A DNA stretch of 64,000 bases from Nakaseomyces glabratus (GCF_010111755.1 NC_088958.1:248001-312000), one strand, 5' to 3'; positions 40,840 to 51,398 are shown, numbered from the stretch's first letter. A program made the numbers and translations. Notes: generated from the letters alone by a model not told the origin.

Positions 40840-43065
40840 ATGAAGAAAAGCATATTGAAGGGATCACCAACCAAGATTATTCGTAGTGAAGCTGAAACTC
40901 CAGATCACAATGAGGGTAACGAGTCTAACAAAAGTAACATACTACAGTCTCAAATCACTCAACGAGTTTCGTTTTTGCCTGATGTAACATTGCATAGCTT
41001 TGACATTTCACCCACTAAAAATATGGCTACATCAACTCAAAAACCAGCCTACGAGAATGACGGGAATGCTTCTATGGATTTGACTGAACCCATTTCATTA
41101 GAAGTCCAAGCTGGAGCTAGTACTACTGAACCAAAAGAAGAGACAATGGAGTTTACAGCCCCACAAAACATAAATAATGTGGAGAATACCCTGACAGCTC
41201 AATTACACTCTGAGCGGACCCGAAAATCTCAGAGTGAATTAGATCTATCGACAGATATTATTTCCCAAGCAATGGAAATGACTCAAGTTTTACCAAATGA
41301 AACTAATAATCTCAGGAAAGCCAACAATGATGCCAATGATGCAGAAAATGAAGATGGCATGGAGTTTACACAAATTGTTCCAAATATTCATGAATATTCT
41401 GTTAAAAGAAGAAGACTAAATGATGATACAATTGAGAAGTTAGTTTCACCGGCCACTCCACCTGATAACACTTCAGAACAACAAATATATGGATCTGACA
41501 GCGAAATAATTGAAAAGATGTCACCTATTAAAATTATATATGCAACAGAACAGCGACCGGCAAGTGTACCCAAACAGTTATTTGATGATAAGGAGCCGAA
41601 TTTACAGTCACCGCATAAGTCTGAAAATCATGAAAATGAAAAGACTATAACTCACAGTTTTTCATTGAAAAATTTTTTAAGTGATATTGATTACCGATTG
41701 CTAGAGAATATTAAAGATATCTTTAAACAGAAAAATACTGCTATCACCCTCAATACACTAGATTACTCAATTCAGCAAAACTTAAGATTAGGTCAAGTAA
41801 ATTCTGTGTACCACATTGATGTTCCTACCTGGGAAATTAAGACTTTCATAATAAATGAATTACGTGCAAGGATAAATCAATCAAAGTCAATGGATGTATT
41901 AGAGAATGATATATCAAAAACATTAAACATAAATTCGATTGCATTAAAGTATACATCACAATCTGAGGCAGGTATTGACACATCTTTAAAAACTATACTT
42001 GCGGTAAAGGAATTTTCTGAGATGGAAACGCAAAGAGATTGGTATGAATGGAGGCTAAAGCAACTTGATGGATTCAGAGAAGTTCTAACAGATAATCTCG
42101 AAATCCTGAATGAGGAATATACAAATGTAAAACTTGAGTTACAAAAGGTGAAGGAACTCAAGTTAAAAATATCTGATCTTAAGGATACACTTCAAAGAGA
42201 AATAAGAATTCTAACTGAGGTGTCATATGAAAAACAGAAAAATGGCCCCTCTTTGGATGATAAGATCAAATTTGCAAAAATAAAGAAGACACTACTGCAT
42301 CATCAAATTGAGGTAAACAAACATGATGAAATACAACGCAAAAGGCAACAACTTGAGGATGACATTAATTCAAAGACCAAACAACTAATAGAAATTAATC
42401 AGAGTATCAGTAAGGTTACTTCCAAAAGAAAAACCATAAACCCAATGGACATCAAAAAAGAACGCACCTTACTAGCAAATTTCAATCTATTACAAGCACT
42501 ATCTAATATTGGATGTATTAGAAATTCAAATGATATAATAGTCCTAGAATTTAAACTGTTAGGAGGAATGAAGATTCTAATTGATAATAGCATAATATCT
42601 GCTAATGAACCCAGTGGCATAACATTATCTCCTGAATTTCAAAGGGAGCCTCTATTTCGATATTTGTTTGAAGAAATCATGAAAGAAATCCAAGTAAAAG
42701 TCAAGCAGAACAAAAAAGGAAACCTTTTTGAAATGCTGATATCTAAAGTTATCGACTATATCCCAATATACAATTCCTTTCACCTATTCTCATTAATTTT
42801 TAATGTCAAATACGAGATGGAAAATGAGGTTTCGAAAAACTTAAAAATTTCAGATATAGACTACTATAGCAATGCTAATATCTCCTACACAATTCCAATA
42901 AATGATATATTAAAATGTTGTAGGAACAATAACTCAATTCTGTCTATAAAAGTTAGATCGGAATCGAAAATATCTCACGACAGAGTTATTAAACGTATCA
43001 CAGAGAAGGGGAGCAGGATCTTCCCTTGGCTAAACAATACAAACATAAACCTAGAAATTTTATAA
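40840..43065 (+). CDS. SPC105: Kinetochore KNL1-family scaffold Spc105
   Basis: The start is the ATG at 40840 (the codon before is TTG). The protein has 741 residues, shorter than S. cerevisiae Spc105 (about 917). Spc105 is part of the KMN network and recruits Bub3-Bub1 and PP1 for the spindle checkpoint. PP1-docking motifs are visible: SILK at residues 4-7 and RVSF at 42-45. Four MELT-like motifs (Mps1 sites) follow: MDLT 79, MEFT 103, MEMT 145 and MEFT 174. The middle is coiled coil (about 400-550) and the C-terminus is an RWD-type domain that binds the Mtw1 complex. S. cerevisiae has about six MELT motifs, so this protein has a compact array. Synteny is conserved. Confidence 0.95.
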   Translation: MKKSILKGSPTKIIRSEAETPDHNEGNESNKSNILQSQITQRVSFLPDVTLHSFDISPTKNMATSTQKPAYENDGNASMDLTEPISLEVQAGASTTEPKEETMEFTAPQNINNVENTLTAQLHSERTRKSQSELDLSTDIISQAMEMTQVLPNETNNLRKANNDANDAENEDGMEFTQIVPNIHEYSVKRRRLNDDTIEKLVSPATPPDNTSEQQIYGSDSEIIEKMSPIKIIYATEQRPASVPKQLFDDKEPNLQSPHKSENHENEKTITHSFSLKNFLSDIDYRLLENIKDIFKQKNTAITLNTLDYSIQQNLRLGQVNSVYHIDVPTWEIKTFIINELRARINQSKSMDVLENDISKTLNINSIALKYTSQSEAGIDTSLKTILAVKEFSEMETQRDWYEWRLKQLDGFREVLTDNLEILNEEYTNVKLELQKVKELKLKISDLKDTLQREIRILTEVSYEKQKNGPSLDDKIKFAKIKKTLLHHQIEVNKHDEIQRKRQQLEDDINSKTKQLIEINQSISKVTSKRKTINPMDIKKERTLLANFNLLQALSNIGCIRNSNDIIVLEFKLLGGMKILIDNSIISANEPSGITLSPEFQREPLFRYLFEEIMKEIQVKVKQNKKGNLFEMLISKVIDYIPIYNSFHLFSLIFNVKYEMENEVSKNLKISDIDYYSNANISYTIPINDILKCCRNNNSILSIKVRSESKISHDRVIKRITEKGSRIFPWLNNTNINLEIL

Positions 43066-43717
43066 TTTAACCAATAAATAATACGGCATGAAAATGCAAT
43101 TGTAATACTACTACAAATAAAACACCATTTTCTAAAACACAAAAGAAAGAGACACTGCCTATATTCCCATATATTGATTATAATTAGACACGAACATGCT
43201 TGAAAAGTTACAAAAAAAAAACATCATTTGTGAAGAGCAAGCATAATAAGAAAGAACAATCAATAAGTTAATTGGCAAGAATTTCAATTCAACGTTAGTT
43301 TGCTCTTACATATAACTTTTTCTGAAAACCATATTTTTATTTTATTGAATCTTATTGCTAACCAACTGCAATTGAGGTTTTTTCCCATCTACTGCTTCTG
43401 GTTTTGTCTAGTACAATATTCTACTTTTGAAAGCTTATTTCCTATTGTTGCCATATTACATCTCTAATTTGACAAGGCTGAAAATTTCCACAAGAAATCC
43501 TTTATTAATTTAAACTGAAGTTTAGTTTACAGATCAGGGATAAGTATATCTGAAGATTATTGGTTATATTCTCTAGTCACCAGGTCCATTTAAATCAGAT
43601 CAATCTGATCGAAATTTGATAGACATAAAAACAAATAAAGCATACAATTTCGATATTAGAATTTCGATATTATTTGAATCAATACTTTACTTTGGAGACG
43701 ATAGGTAAAAATACATA
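43066..43717. other. Intergenic: upstream region of NUP145
   Basis: 652 bp, AT-rich, no gene. ATTTCGATATTA occurs twice 14 bp apart (43647 and 43661), and a short inverted repeat ATCAGAT-CA-ATCTGAT lies at 43594-43609. Either could be a factor-binding site. Confidence 0.4.
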
Positions 43718-46700
43718 ATGTTTGGCAAACCTAGCGGAGCAGCCTTTAATTTTGGGAATACTTCAACCCCAACAAATACCCCAGCTTCCTCTACCACTAA
43801 CCCATTGGGACAAAGCAACCCATTGAACAATAACTCAATTAATATTGGTACTTCGACACCAAGCCCATCTGTTGGATTGTTTAGTAATAGTAGCAATAAC
43901 CAGCAGAATGGGGGATTATTCGGGAGAACTGCTAATGGACAACAAAGTTCCGGATTATTTGGAAATAATGCCTCAGCTCAACAAAATAGCAACCTATTTG
44001 GCAACTCCTCTTCCACACAACAGAATGGAGGTCTGTTCGGAAACACAAACTCTACGCAACAAAGTGGAGGTTTATTTGGTAACAAGCCACAACAGCAAAC
44101 AGGTGGTCTATTTGGCACATCTACTGCAGCAACCAATAATGTAGCAAATTCTGGATTATTTGGTTCATCTAACACTTACAAAACACAAACCACTGGGAGC
44201 TTGTTTGATAACAAACAGGGATCGTTAAATATAGCAAATTCTGGTACTGGTTTAGGCCTGGGGAATAAAACAGCCGGACTTTTTGGAAACTCTTCTAATA
44301 CTAACAACACTTCAGGATTATTTGGAAATAATCAACCAAGCGGACTTTTTGGAAACAGCTCAACATCAAATAATATCTTAATGAATAAGCCGATCACAAA
44401 CAATCTAGGAGCCAATGGGCAACCACAAAACAATGGAATTCTACCAACCTCTAATCCATATGGGTTCACCATGAGCTCTAATACTACTCCCTTAACAACG
44501 ATGCCAGAACCATTAACTGGCACATTAATCAAAGAGAACTCTATAAACACTGAAAAGGGCGCTTCGAATAACAAGAGATCCGCTTCTATGTCTTCTGCTG
44601 CACCTAAGAATACTTCTAGTTACGGTCAAAGTACTCTAATTAGCAAGCTAAGCTCACGTCTAAGTTCAGGGCAGGCCTCCAAAGCTATTCAAGGTGTATT
44701 TTCTCCTTCCTCTGTAAAACCATGGCTTGGCGAACAAACGAGTAAACCCAATAGGCCGACAGATCTTAAAGACAACATTTTAGGCCTAACAGTTATACAG
44801 AACAATAGCAATAAGAAAATTAGAGATATATCTAACCAGAGGGAAAATTTATCAGAACTTAGAAAACTAAAGATCGACAGCTCTCGAAGTGCATCTAAAA
44901 AGTTAAAACTCCTTTCAGGCGGTTCTCATGTTACTAAATCACAAAATCTTGACATGACAGAAGGAGCGCGTAAGCAGAATCCTTCAGCCGATACTGCGAG
45001 AAATGATTTTTCTCCAAGCTCTGAATTGAAATCCTATTCCATCCCTAAAATGCCTTTGAATGACGAAAATGTTAATAAGAATAACTCTGATTATTGGTGC
45101 ACTCCTTCTCCAGAACAATTAAGATTACTAACCTCTGACCAACTTTCCTCTGTTTCTAACTTTGTTATTGGAAGAAGAAATCATGGTTATATAACCTATT
45201 CAATGCCAGTTGATTTACGAAAATTTTCCGATAATTTTGAGATCAATTTATTCGACAATATTGTAAAATTCAGATCATCAAAAACTGTAGAAGTATACCC
45301 AAAAAATACTGAAAAACCACCAGTCGGATACGGAATAAATGTACCTGCAGTCATTACTCTAGAAAATGTCTACCCGATAGATAGGAAAACAAAAAAGTAT
45401 ATTACCGACTCTTCACGTTTGACAGAGTTTCAAAAGTTTGCACAAAAGCTGAGATCACTTCGTGATATGGAATTTATATCATATAATCCATTTGGTGGTG
45501 TTTGGACTTTTAAAGTCCAACATTTTAGTATTTGGGGTTTAGTTAATGAAAGCGATGCTGAAATCGATGAAGACGACGATATGGAAGATATATTAGACAT
45601 TAATAAGCTTTCTCCACAATCAAACGAATCGCAATTAAATGTTTCTGCTATCAATACAGGGAATCTTATTGACGAGAAAGTATATGAACCAGACATAGAG
45701 GAGGAAGACTTTGAAGGATTAGAACAAAATGAGATTCTAGACGTTGCGAAAAATTGGGATGAACAGTTAAGGCTTGCAAACCAAGGGCGTAGGTCCATAT
45801 TCTTATTGCCTACGGATAGAGCTGAAAATGAACTTGATTTATTGTTAAGTAACTTCAATGACGCAAAAAACAAGACTAGGGAAATTGAACAAGAAAGACG
45901 TCTTAACACAAAGAAATACAATCCTTGCAGTTTTGGAAATGGTCACTTAGTTATTGGAGATAATAGATCAAGAAAAATTCTAATCACTAACCAAGTTTTA
46001 GTTAAGGATGAATTACCTGCTGTATTGACGGATAGAACAATTTTTGATAATGAGCTAAAGACCACATTAATTCACAGTAGATCATCTAACAATTACCCAT
46101 GTGTTTTTAAAAAGGAGTTGATCTTCAAAGATGTACTTCAATGCATACTACCTACAAGTGAATCATACAAGTTGTGGAATTTCTCGTCCATCCTATTTGA
46201 TCCAATCCAAATCGATTGCCCGATGGAGGCGAAAGATGCAACTTTGAAATATAAAAGAAGGGACAACATTTGTAACTGGATAAAAGATCACGTTAGGGAT
46301 AATGTATATCAAAAGATAAAGGTTTCAACAACTCCTTTGGAAAAAATATTTTTGCATCTATTGATAAATGAAATAGAAACTGCTGCAAAAATAGCAATAG
46401 ATAGCGACAATTCTCATTTGAGCATATTAATATCCATGCTAGGGTCTAATGATCCCAGACTGAAAGCCCTTGCTCATACCCAGATCGAACAATGGTCTGG
46501 CATTGGTTCTAATGTTGAGATCTATGTTGCAAAGATTTATAAATTATTAAGCGGTGAATTATTTAAAGGTCCATTCTCGCTTATTGAAAATGCTGAGGAT
46601 GTGAACTGGCTTGTTTTAGTGGGTGCCGCCTTACATTATGGTGAAGTTGACGAACTTTCCTTGGAGGACTTAATCGGCAACAGTATGGCTTGTCTGTCAG

Positions 46701-47569
46701 ATCATTGTTCAGGCGTTTTTTATCTCCTACTAAAACTATTTTGCTCAACAAGAAATGCTGATCAAGTATTACAGGAAATACTAAAAGAATCCAATGCACT
46801 TGGCATCGACTTTTTATGGCATTGTTTACAAGCGCTTGAAAGCAATGGTATTGCAGATATTAACAATCCTTTTTGTGATCAAATCACTGTGCAATATGCA
46901 CAAAACTTAGAATTATCTGGCCATATTCCTGAAGCACTCTACATTTGTGCACATATTAAAGATGACCATTTGGCCAAGAAACTGTTTGAAAGTATCATCT
47001 TTAGTAACATTCACCATCTGACTTTAGATGGTAAGCCTTTAGCAATCATGTCGAAGTTAATGGTTCCTAATGAAGTTATTTATCGATCCATGGCTCAATA
47101 TGCTAAGTACAGAAAGTGCCACCAAGAAGAGCTCGAATACCTTTTAAAATCTAAAGACACAAGATTAGCCAAAGAGGTATTTATTACAAAGGTTGCCCCA
47201 AGTTATATTTTAGGTAACGATGACTCAAAATTGTTATCCTTAACATCAATGTTAGAGCAATTTGACAGAAATAGTACACAACGAAATGATCTAAAGGTTT
47301 ATGATTATTACATACAATTCAAAAAAAATTCAGAGAATAGTAATATTATAAAGAGTTTGGCATCAGAATTACCCCAATTCTATTCTAAACACCAAATGTT
47401 TGAGAATGTTACCGCCTGTTGTAACATTATCTCAAATAATGTTTTAAGCGCGGTGTTAGATCTTGATAATGATTCAAAGACTAAGGAGTTTTCAAACCTA
47501 GTTTGCAACATGCCCTTAGGCCAACCCGAAAGGAAATACGCCACACTTCACTTCTGTTCCAGAACTTAG
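43718..47569 (+). CDS. NUP145: Self-cleaving nucleoporin precursor Nup145 (Nup145N and Nup145C)
   Basis: The protein has 1283 residues (S. cerevisiae about 1317). The N-terminal 240 residues hold many GLFG repeats (for example SSGLFGNN, NGGLFGNT) that bind transport receptors. A Gle2/RNA-binding type linker follows, then the autoproteolytic domain ending WTFKVQHFSIWGLVNES. Cleavage is expected between Phe603 and Ser604 of His602-Phe-Ser, giving Nup145N (about 603 residues) and Nup145C (about 680). Nup145C is an alpha-solenoid subunit of the Nup84 Y-complex. The catalytic HFS is intact, so processing should occur as in S. cerevisiae. Confidence 0.97.
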   Translation: MFGKPSGAAFNFGNTSTPTNTPASSTTNPLGQSNPLNNNSINIGTSTPSPSVGLFSNSSNNQQNGGLFGRTANGQQSSGLFGNNASAQQNSNLFGNSSSTQQNGGLFGNTNSTQQSGGLFGNKPQQQTGGLFGTSTAATNNVANSGLFGSSNTYKTQTTGSLFDNKQGSLNIANSGTGLGLGNKTAGLFGNSSNTNNTSGLFGNNQPSGLFGNSSTSNNILMNKPITNNLGANGQPQNNGILPTSNPYGFTMSSNTTPLTTMPEPLTGTLIKENSINTEKGASNNKRSASMSSAAPKNTSSYGQSTLISKLSSRLSSGQASKAIQGVFSPSSVKPWLGEQTSKPNRPTDLKDNILGLTVIQNNSNKKIRDISNQRENLSELRKLKIDSSRSASKKLKLLSGGSHVTKSQNLDMTEGARKQNPSADTARNDFSPSSELKSYSIPKMPLNDENVNKNNSDYWCTPSPEQLRLLTSDQLSSVSNFVIGRRNHGYITYSMPVDLRKFSDNFEINLFDNIVKFRSSKTVEVYPKNTEKPPVGYGINVPAVITLENVYPIDRKTKKYITDSSRLTEFQKFAQKLRSLRDMEFISYNPFGGVWTFKVQHFSIWGLVNESDAEIDEDDDMEDILDINKLSPQSNESQLNVSAINTGNLIDEKVYEPDIEEEDFEGLEQNEILDVAKNWDEQLRLANQGRRSIFLLPTDRAENELDLLLSNFNDAKNKTREIEQERRLNTKKYNPCSFGNGHLVIGDNRSRKILITNQVLVKDELPAVLTDRTIFDNELKTTLIHSRSSNNYPCVFKKELIFKDVLQCILPTSESYKLWNFSSILFDPIQIDCPMEAKDATLKYKRRDNICNWIKDHVRDNVYQKIKVSTTPLEKIFLHLLINEIETAAKIAIDSDNSHLSILISMLGSNDPRLKALAHTQIEQWSGIGSNVEIYVAKIYKLLSGELFKGPFSLIENAEDVNWLVLVGAALHYGEVDELSLEDLIGNSMACLSDHCSGVFYLLLKLFCSTRNADQVLQEILKESNALGIDFLWHCLQALESNGIADINNPFCDQITVQYAQNLELSGHIPEALYICAHIKDDHLAKKLFESIIFSNIHHLTLDGKPLAIMSKLMVPNEVIYRSMAQYAKYRKCHQEELEYLLKSKDTRLAKEVFITKVAPSYILGNDDSKLLSLTSMLEQFDRNSTQRNDLKVYDYYIQFKKNSENSNIIKSLASELPQFYSKHQMFENVTACCNIISNNVLSAVLDLDNDSKTKEFSNLVCNMPLGQPERKYATLHFCSRT

Positions 47570-47947
47570 TTTTACTAGTATACATTATCAAAAAACAATA
47601 TCTTTTGTACAGTCTTACATAAGTTTAAAAATTTGCATTGCACCTTGATTTATTCAGCATTTATCTGCTACACATGACTTAAAATTCGAAGACTGCAAAT
47701 ATATTTATATTTGTGCTGAAACAAGACCTCAATATTGACAGTAGATGTAGTCCGGAAATTTTGATTTATGTTTATTATTATCACATTTCCAAAAACTAAC
47801 CATGATGACAATAGAGAACAATCACATTATATAGTTCAGTTGCCAGCTTTTCCAATAGTCCCATTTCATTATAATTATCAGATTACCCACATACGACATA
47901 AACCAATCCTATATATATATATTATACAAGTAGCAGTACATTAGTAC
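47570..47947. other. Intergenic: convergent NUP145/NBP35 3' regions
   Basis: 378 bp of AT-rich DNA with a short TA-repeat near 47912. Nothing else recognisable. Confidence 0.4.
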
Positions 47948-48952
47948 TTAGACATCACCAACTGCATCTCTCAATTCTTCTACAACATTTAATACAGCCA
48001 ATGTAGCGGGGCTATCTGGAAATTCGTCAAGGAAACTTTCACCCTCATCAGAGCATCTTCCAATTCGTGGATCAAGTGGTACTGAACCGAGGAATTTGAT
48101 ACCTAGTTCTTTACATAGAGCTTCACCACCTCCAGTAGTTGGTTTGAAAATCTGCGATTCTCCTTTACAATTTGGGCACACAAATCCACTCATATTTTCC
48201 ACCAAACCCAAAATGTTTATGCCCGCCTTTCTGCAAAAATCTATCTCCTTCCGTACATCTAACAAGGCTACTTCTTGTGGTGTAGTGACAACTAAAGCCC
48301 CATCTATACCCGATTCCTTCATATATTTATTAATCGAAATATGCTCATCGGATGTTCCTGGTGGCGTGTCCACGACTAAATAATCAAGATCATCCCAAAC
48401 CACATCCTTCAGAAACTTCTTGATCAATAAATTTTTCTTATTACCTCTCCAAATCACTGCTGAGTCATCCTCTGGTAACATGAATTGTATAGACATAGCT
48501 GCCAAGTTCTCAGCGACATATACAGGTGTCCACCCAGTATTTGATTCATGCACTACTTCGTCGGTGCAACCTAGCATATGGGGCAAGGAAGGCCCGCAAA
48601 TATCCAAGTCCATGGCTCCAACTTGCAAATTATCATCAGCAGATAATGCCCAACTTAGCATAGTGGTAAATGTAGACTTACCAACACCTCCTTTACCAGA
48701 TAAAACTAGTATTTTGTGCTTTATACCGCTCAAATTCTCTGTAATCAAAGGTATGTCCGGATCAGGACCTTTCGGTAGACTCTCACATATATCTTTATTC
48801 TCACAAGTCTGACAGGCATCTGCCTTACCAGCCATTTCAGACTCTGGCCCGGGACAGTGTTCTGGTTCAGGCGCATCTAGAGAATACTCCGCTGGAAGTA
48901 TCTCTTGTGTCGGTTCAGACACCACTGAGGTTGATATCACTTCAGTTGACAT
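47948..48952 (-). CDS. NBP35: Cytosolic Fe-S cluster assembly scaffold P-loop ATPase
   Basis: The protein has 334 residues (S. cerevisiae about 328). Nbp35 with Cfd1 builds 4Fe-4S clusters for cytosolic and nuclear proteins. The N-terminal cluster motif is complete: Cys33-x13-Cys47-x2-Cys50-x5-Cys56. The deviant Walker [10 protein letters not shown] lies at 86-94, the [11 protein letters not shown] segment follows, and the bridging-cluster CPNC motif is in [13 protein letters not shown]. All cluster ligands are present. It is divergent from LIF1. Confidence 0.97.
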   Translation of the reverse strand: MSTEVISTSVVSEPTQEILPAEYSLDAPEPEHCPGPESEMAGKADACQTCENKDICESLPKGPDPDIPLITENLSGIKHKILVLSGKGGVGKSTFTTMLSWALSADDNLQVGAMDLDICGPSLPHMLGCTDEVVHESNTGWTPVYVAENLAAMSIQFMLPEDDSAVIWRGNKKNLLIKKFLKDVVWDDLDYLVVDTPPGTSDEHISINKYMKESGIDGALVVTTPQEVALLDVRKEIDFCRKAGINILGLVENMSGFVCPNCKGESQIFKPTTGGGEALCKELGIKFLGSVPLDPRIGRCSDEGESFLDEFPDSPATLAVLNVVEELRDAVGDV

Positions 48953-49306
48953 TTTTATTCACACTTCAGTTAGTTCGAGACTGCTATTATATCCTCTATT
49001 ATCAAATGGATCTCTTTTATAATCATCGATTGGGTACTGAGCTTAGTAATTATATTTTCAAGTTTCTTTTTCAAGAGCTCATCGCACTACTTGAACAGGG
49101 GTGTCTCAAACTGCAATAATAGTAAAATGAATCATTCGAGAGTCAAGTAATATTCAAAACCAAAGATATATCACCAGGTTATCCAATACCATAAATTATA
49201 CCAATCTTGTGATCCAGCAATATCTTGCGAGCTCGAGAAACAGTATTGCGTGCCGAAGTAACTCCAGTGGTTTAGACATTTCTATGTGGCAAAGGCCTAA
49301 CGGTGA
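48953..49306. promoter_or_regulatory. Divergent NBP35/LIF1 promoter with a PAC element
   Basis: GCTCATCGC (49077-49085), a perfect inverse PAC element, lies about 125 bp upstream of NBP35 and 222 bp upstream of LIF1. No gene is seen in the region. Confidence 0.5.
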
Positions 49307-50413
49307 ATGAGTTGTTATGCAAGCTGTATCGATGTCCAAGGTAGTGACGAGGAGGTAATTCTCTGTCAATGTGAGTTATTTGATGACGTCGATGACTCCA
49401 GGGTCAAACGGTTAATTTTCAGTGATGGTGAGTGCATCTTTGAGAGAACTGAGTTTGGAGAAAGTGTGCTGGAGCTATATGTGGACGATTCCCAGAGAAA
49501 CGATATATGGAAAGGTTACATTAGTGTCTTAACTGCAGGGAAATTTCCCATGAAAGGGAGAATAGATCCCTTATACTCCCATATAGAATATATTTCTGGA
49601 AATTCTTCTGGCCTTGCAAGTAACTCTGGACAGCTAACAATGTTCCAGAAGACTGGCGAAATCTCACGTAGTATTGCAGTACTTACAGTCAATGAGGCCA
49701 AAGAGAGTGAGATTGACCTTTTTCAGGTATCTAAGCAACTGTATTGCAACCTAGTCAAATCAAATGAGGATGTCAAAGCGCTAAACGAAAGAATTTTCCA
49801 ATTAGAAATGAATTATGACAATTTACAAAGTGATTTCGATGAAATGGTAGATAATATAAAGCGCAGAGACAAATTGTCCAGGGACGTCATGATTGGTCTG
49901 TTAAACGAGAAGAAAGCAAGAATTAGAATACTGACGTCCTTGATGGAAAGAGCCGGTGTATCCTTGCCTGATGGAGATAAAAGTGATTCTGAACTGTTGA
50001 ACAGCCATGTACAAGATGCGGTTTCTGAGCTCAACTCTCCTGGAAAGAGAAGAGTAGCTGCCTGGAGAGATAAGAAGTCCATAAAAAGACTGGAACCTGT
50101 CAAGAAGAAGCTGAAAATTAAAGAAGAAGAATCTCTTCCAGAAATCGGAAGCGACTTTGAGGATTTCGAGTTTTTTGGTATATCGAAGTCGCCAGAAAAG
50201 AAGCACCATCTCACTACCGAGAACCATAGCGGCGAGTCATCCACATCCAAGGACAACTCTGTAGCAGGTGGAGATACCGAAAGTGATACGTCCATCAAAC
50301 AAGAAACTACTAATAAAGTTAATACATTGGCACTGACAAATGACGTAGTGGCTGCAAACTCTTCTGAAGAAGAAACTGATACAGATATATCCACGGAAAA
50401 ATTGACACCATGA
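49307..50413 (+). CDS. LIF1: XRCC4-like DNA ligase IV partner Lif1
   Basis: The protein has 368 residues, shorter than S. cerevisiae Lif1 (about 421). Lif1 stabilises the ligase Dnl4 in non-homologous end joining. The N-terminal beta-rich head (to about 140) is followed by a coiled coil (about 155-220: NEDVKALNERIFQLEMNYDN) that should bind Dnl4, and a disordered acidic, Ser/Thr-rich tail. Similarity alone would be weak, since this family diverges fast; the position between NBP35 and MF(ALPHA)2 is that of YGL090W and supports the call. Confidence 0.88.
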   Translation: MSCYASCIDVQGSDEEVILCQCELFDDVDDSRVKRLIFSDGECIFERTEFGESVLELYVDDSQRNDIWKGYISVLTAGKFPMKGRIDPLYSHIEYISGNSSGLASNSGQLTMFQKTGEISRSIAVLTVNEAKESEIDLFQVSKQLYCNLVKSNEDVKALNERIFQLEMNYDNLQSDFDEMVDNIKRRDKLSRDVMIGLLNEKKARIRILTSLMERAGVSLPDGDKSDSELLNSHVQDAVSELNSPGKRRVAAWRDKKSIKRLEPVKKKLKIKEEESLPEIGSDFEDFEFFGISKSPEKKHHLTTENHSGESSTSKDNSVAGGDTESDTSIKQETTNKVNTLALTNDVVAANSSEEETDTDISTEKLTP

Positions 50414-50651
50414 ATTCTAATGTAATGCTGTGGAAAATGAATAAAAGGAGAAAATAAGAATAGAAACTGATACAAAGTAATCTTAGTTTAGCTAGATAGA
50501 TAAATTTTATGAAAGTTTATCTAAAGGTAAAGAACATAAAATAGTGTCATTTCAGAAGGAGTTAATCGAAAATATAAAATAGAGAAAAACTTGCTTGTAG
50601 TTTTTACACAAGCAAAAGATAATGTAGGAACACAATTAGCAAGAATTTTTT

Positions 50652-51131
50652 TTAAAATAAACCTTGGCCTTTTCTCAACCTGACCCAATGCCATGCTTCA
50701 GCTTCTGGACTAGCATCGGCACTTCTTCTGAATAGACCTTGGCCTTTTCTCAACCTGACCCAATGCCATGCTTCAGCCTCTGGACTAGCATCGGCACTTC
50801 TTCTGAATAGACCTTGACCTTTTCTTATTTTGACCCAATGCCATGCTTCAGCTTCAGCATCAGGATTGGCATCCCTCTTGGTGAAATCCGATAATTTCTC
50901 TCCTTTAGTGGCTTGATTATACAGGGTAGTATTAACGAAAAGCAAACCATTGTTTGTTTTATTGGAAATTGGAAGAATAGCGACGTCATTGGTTGCACCG
51001 AAATCCAAGTAGCCTATAAATGCTTCGGAGGGAACTTCGACTGTTTCGCCTAATTCTTCTCCAACTGGCTGTGCGGTTGCCAATCCAGTAATCAATAATG
51101 CAACCGTAGAAATAAATCTTAAGAATCTCAT
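50652..51131 (-). CDS. MFALPHA2: Alpha-factor mating pheromone precursor with three peptide copies
   Basis: The 159-residue prepro-protein has a signal peptide (MRFLRFISTVALLITGLATA), a pro-region with N-glycosylation sequons NKT and NTT, and three C-terminal pheromone copies. Lys85-Arg86 precedes the first copy, and Arg-Arg precedes the second and third, as Kex2 sites. The following spacers (DANPDAEAEA, SADASPEAEA) fit stepwise Ste13 removal of X-Ala/X-Pro dipeptides. Mature peptides are WHWVKIRKGQGLF (97-109) and twice WHWVRLRKGQGLF (122-134, 147-159). As in other yeasts the last copy ends at the stop codon. The gene sits at the YGL089C position. The peptide sequence supports C. glabrata or a close relative. 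Confidence 0.97.
   Translation of the reverse strand: MRFLRFISTVALLITGLATAQPVGEELGETVEVPSEAFIGYLDFGATNDVAILPISNKTNNGLLFVNTTLYNQATKGEKLSDFTKRDANPDAEAEAWHWVKIRKGQGLFRRSADASPEAEAWHWVRLRKGQGLFRRSADASPEAEAWHWVRLRKGQGLF
50655..50879 (-). repeat. 75-bp tandem repeat coding spacer plus pheromone
   Basis: Three in-frame units of 25 codons (two basic residues, 10-residue spacer, 13-residue pheromone). Units two and three are nearly identical in DNA; unit one differs at several codons. Confidence 0.93.
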
Positions 51132-51316
51132 TTTGTAGGTTAAAGCTGTGGGTTTTTACTGTTGCTGCTGGTAATATCAATCAGGAAAGGGTTAAAAAAC
51201 TTATCAATTGATTTTTATTTTCCAATATATGGTTTCAATTATCTAATACAAATCTTATAACTTTAAAATATGTCAACGTCAGGAAAAATCAACAATTCAA
51301 TCCTTGCTAACCATTC

Positions 51317-51324
51317 TTTATATA
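51317..51324 (-). promoter_or_regulatory. Probable TATA box of the alpha-factor gene
   Basis: TATATAAA on the minus strand lies about 190 bp upstream of the MFALPHA2 ATG. A TTTCCTGATTG sequence nearer the gene (about 51180-51190, minus strand) resembles half of an Mcm1 P-box, but I cannot call an alpha1/Mcm1 site from it. Confidence 0.45.
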
Positions 51325-51398
51325 TGTCGAAATTATTACATGCTACTTTGACTTACTCTGTAATTATTTAGTTGGATACAGAAAATATCTTTGATCAG

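Noticed and set aside
45430..45921. 163-codon minus-strand frame inside NUP145
   Set aside because: Shadow frame of the conserved autoproteolytic and linker part of NUP145.
49813..50475. 220-codon minus-strand frame antisense to LIF1
   Set aside because: Composition is that of a shadow frame of an acidic, Lys-rich coding strand; no family resemblance and no promoter-like context.
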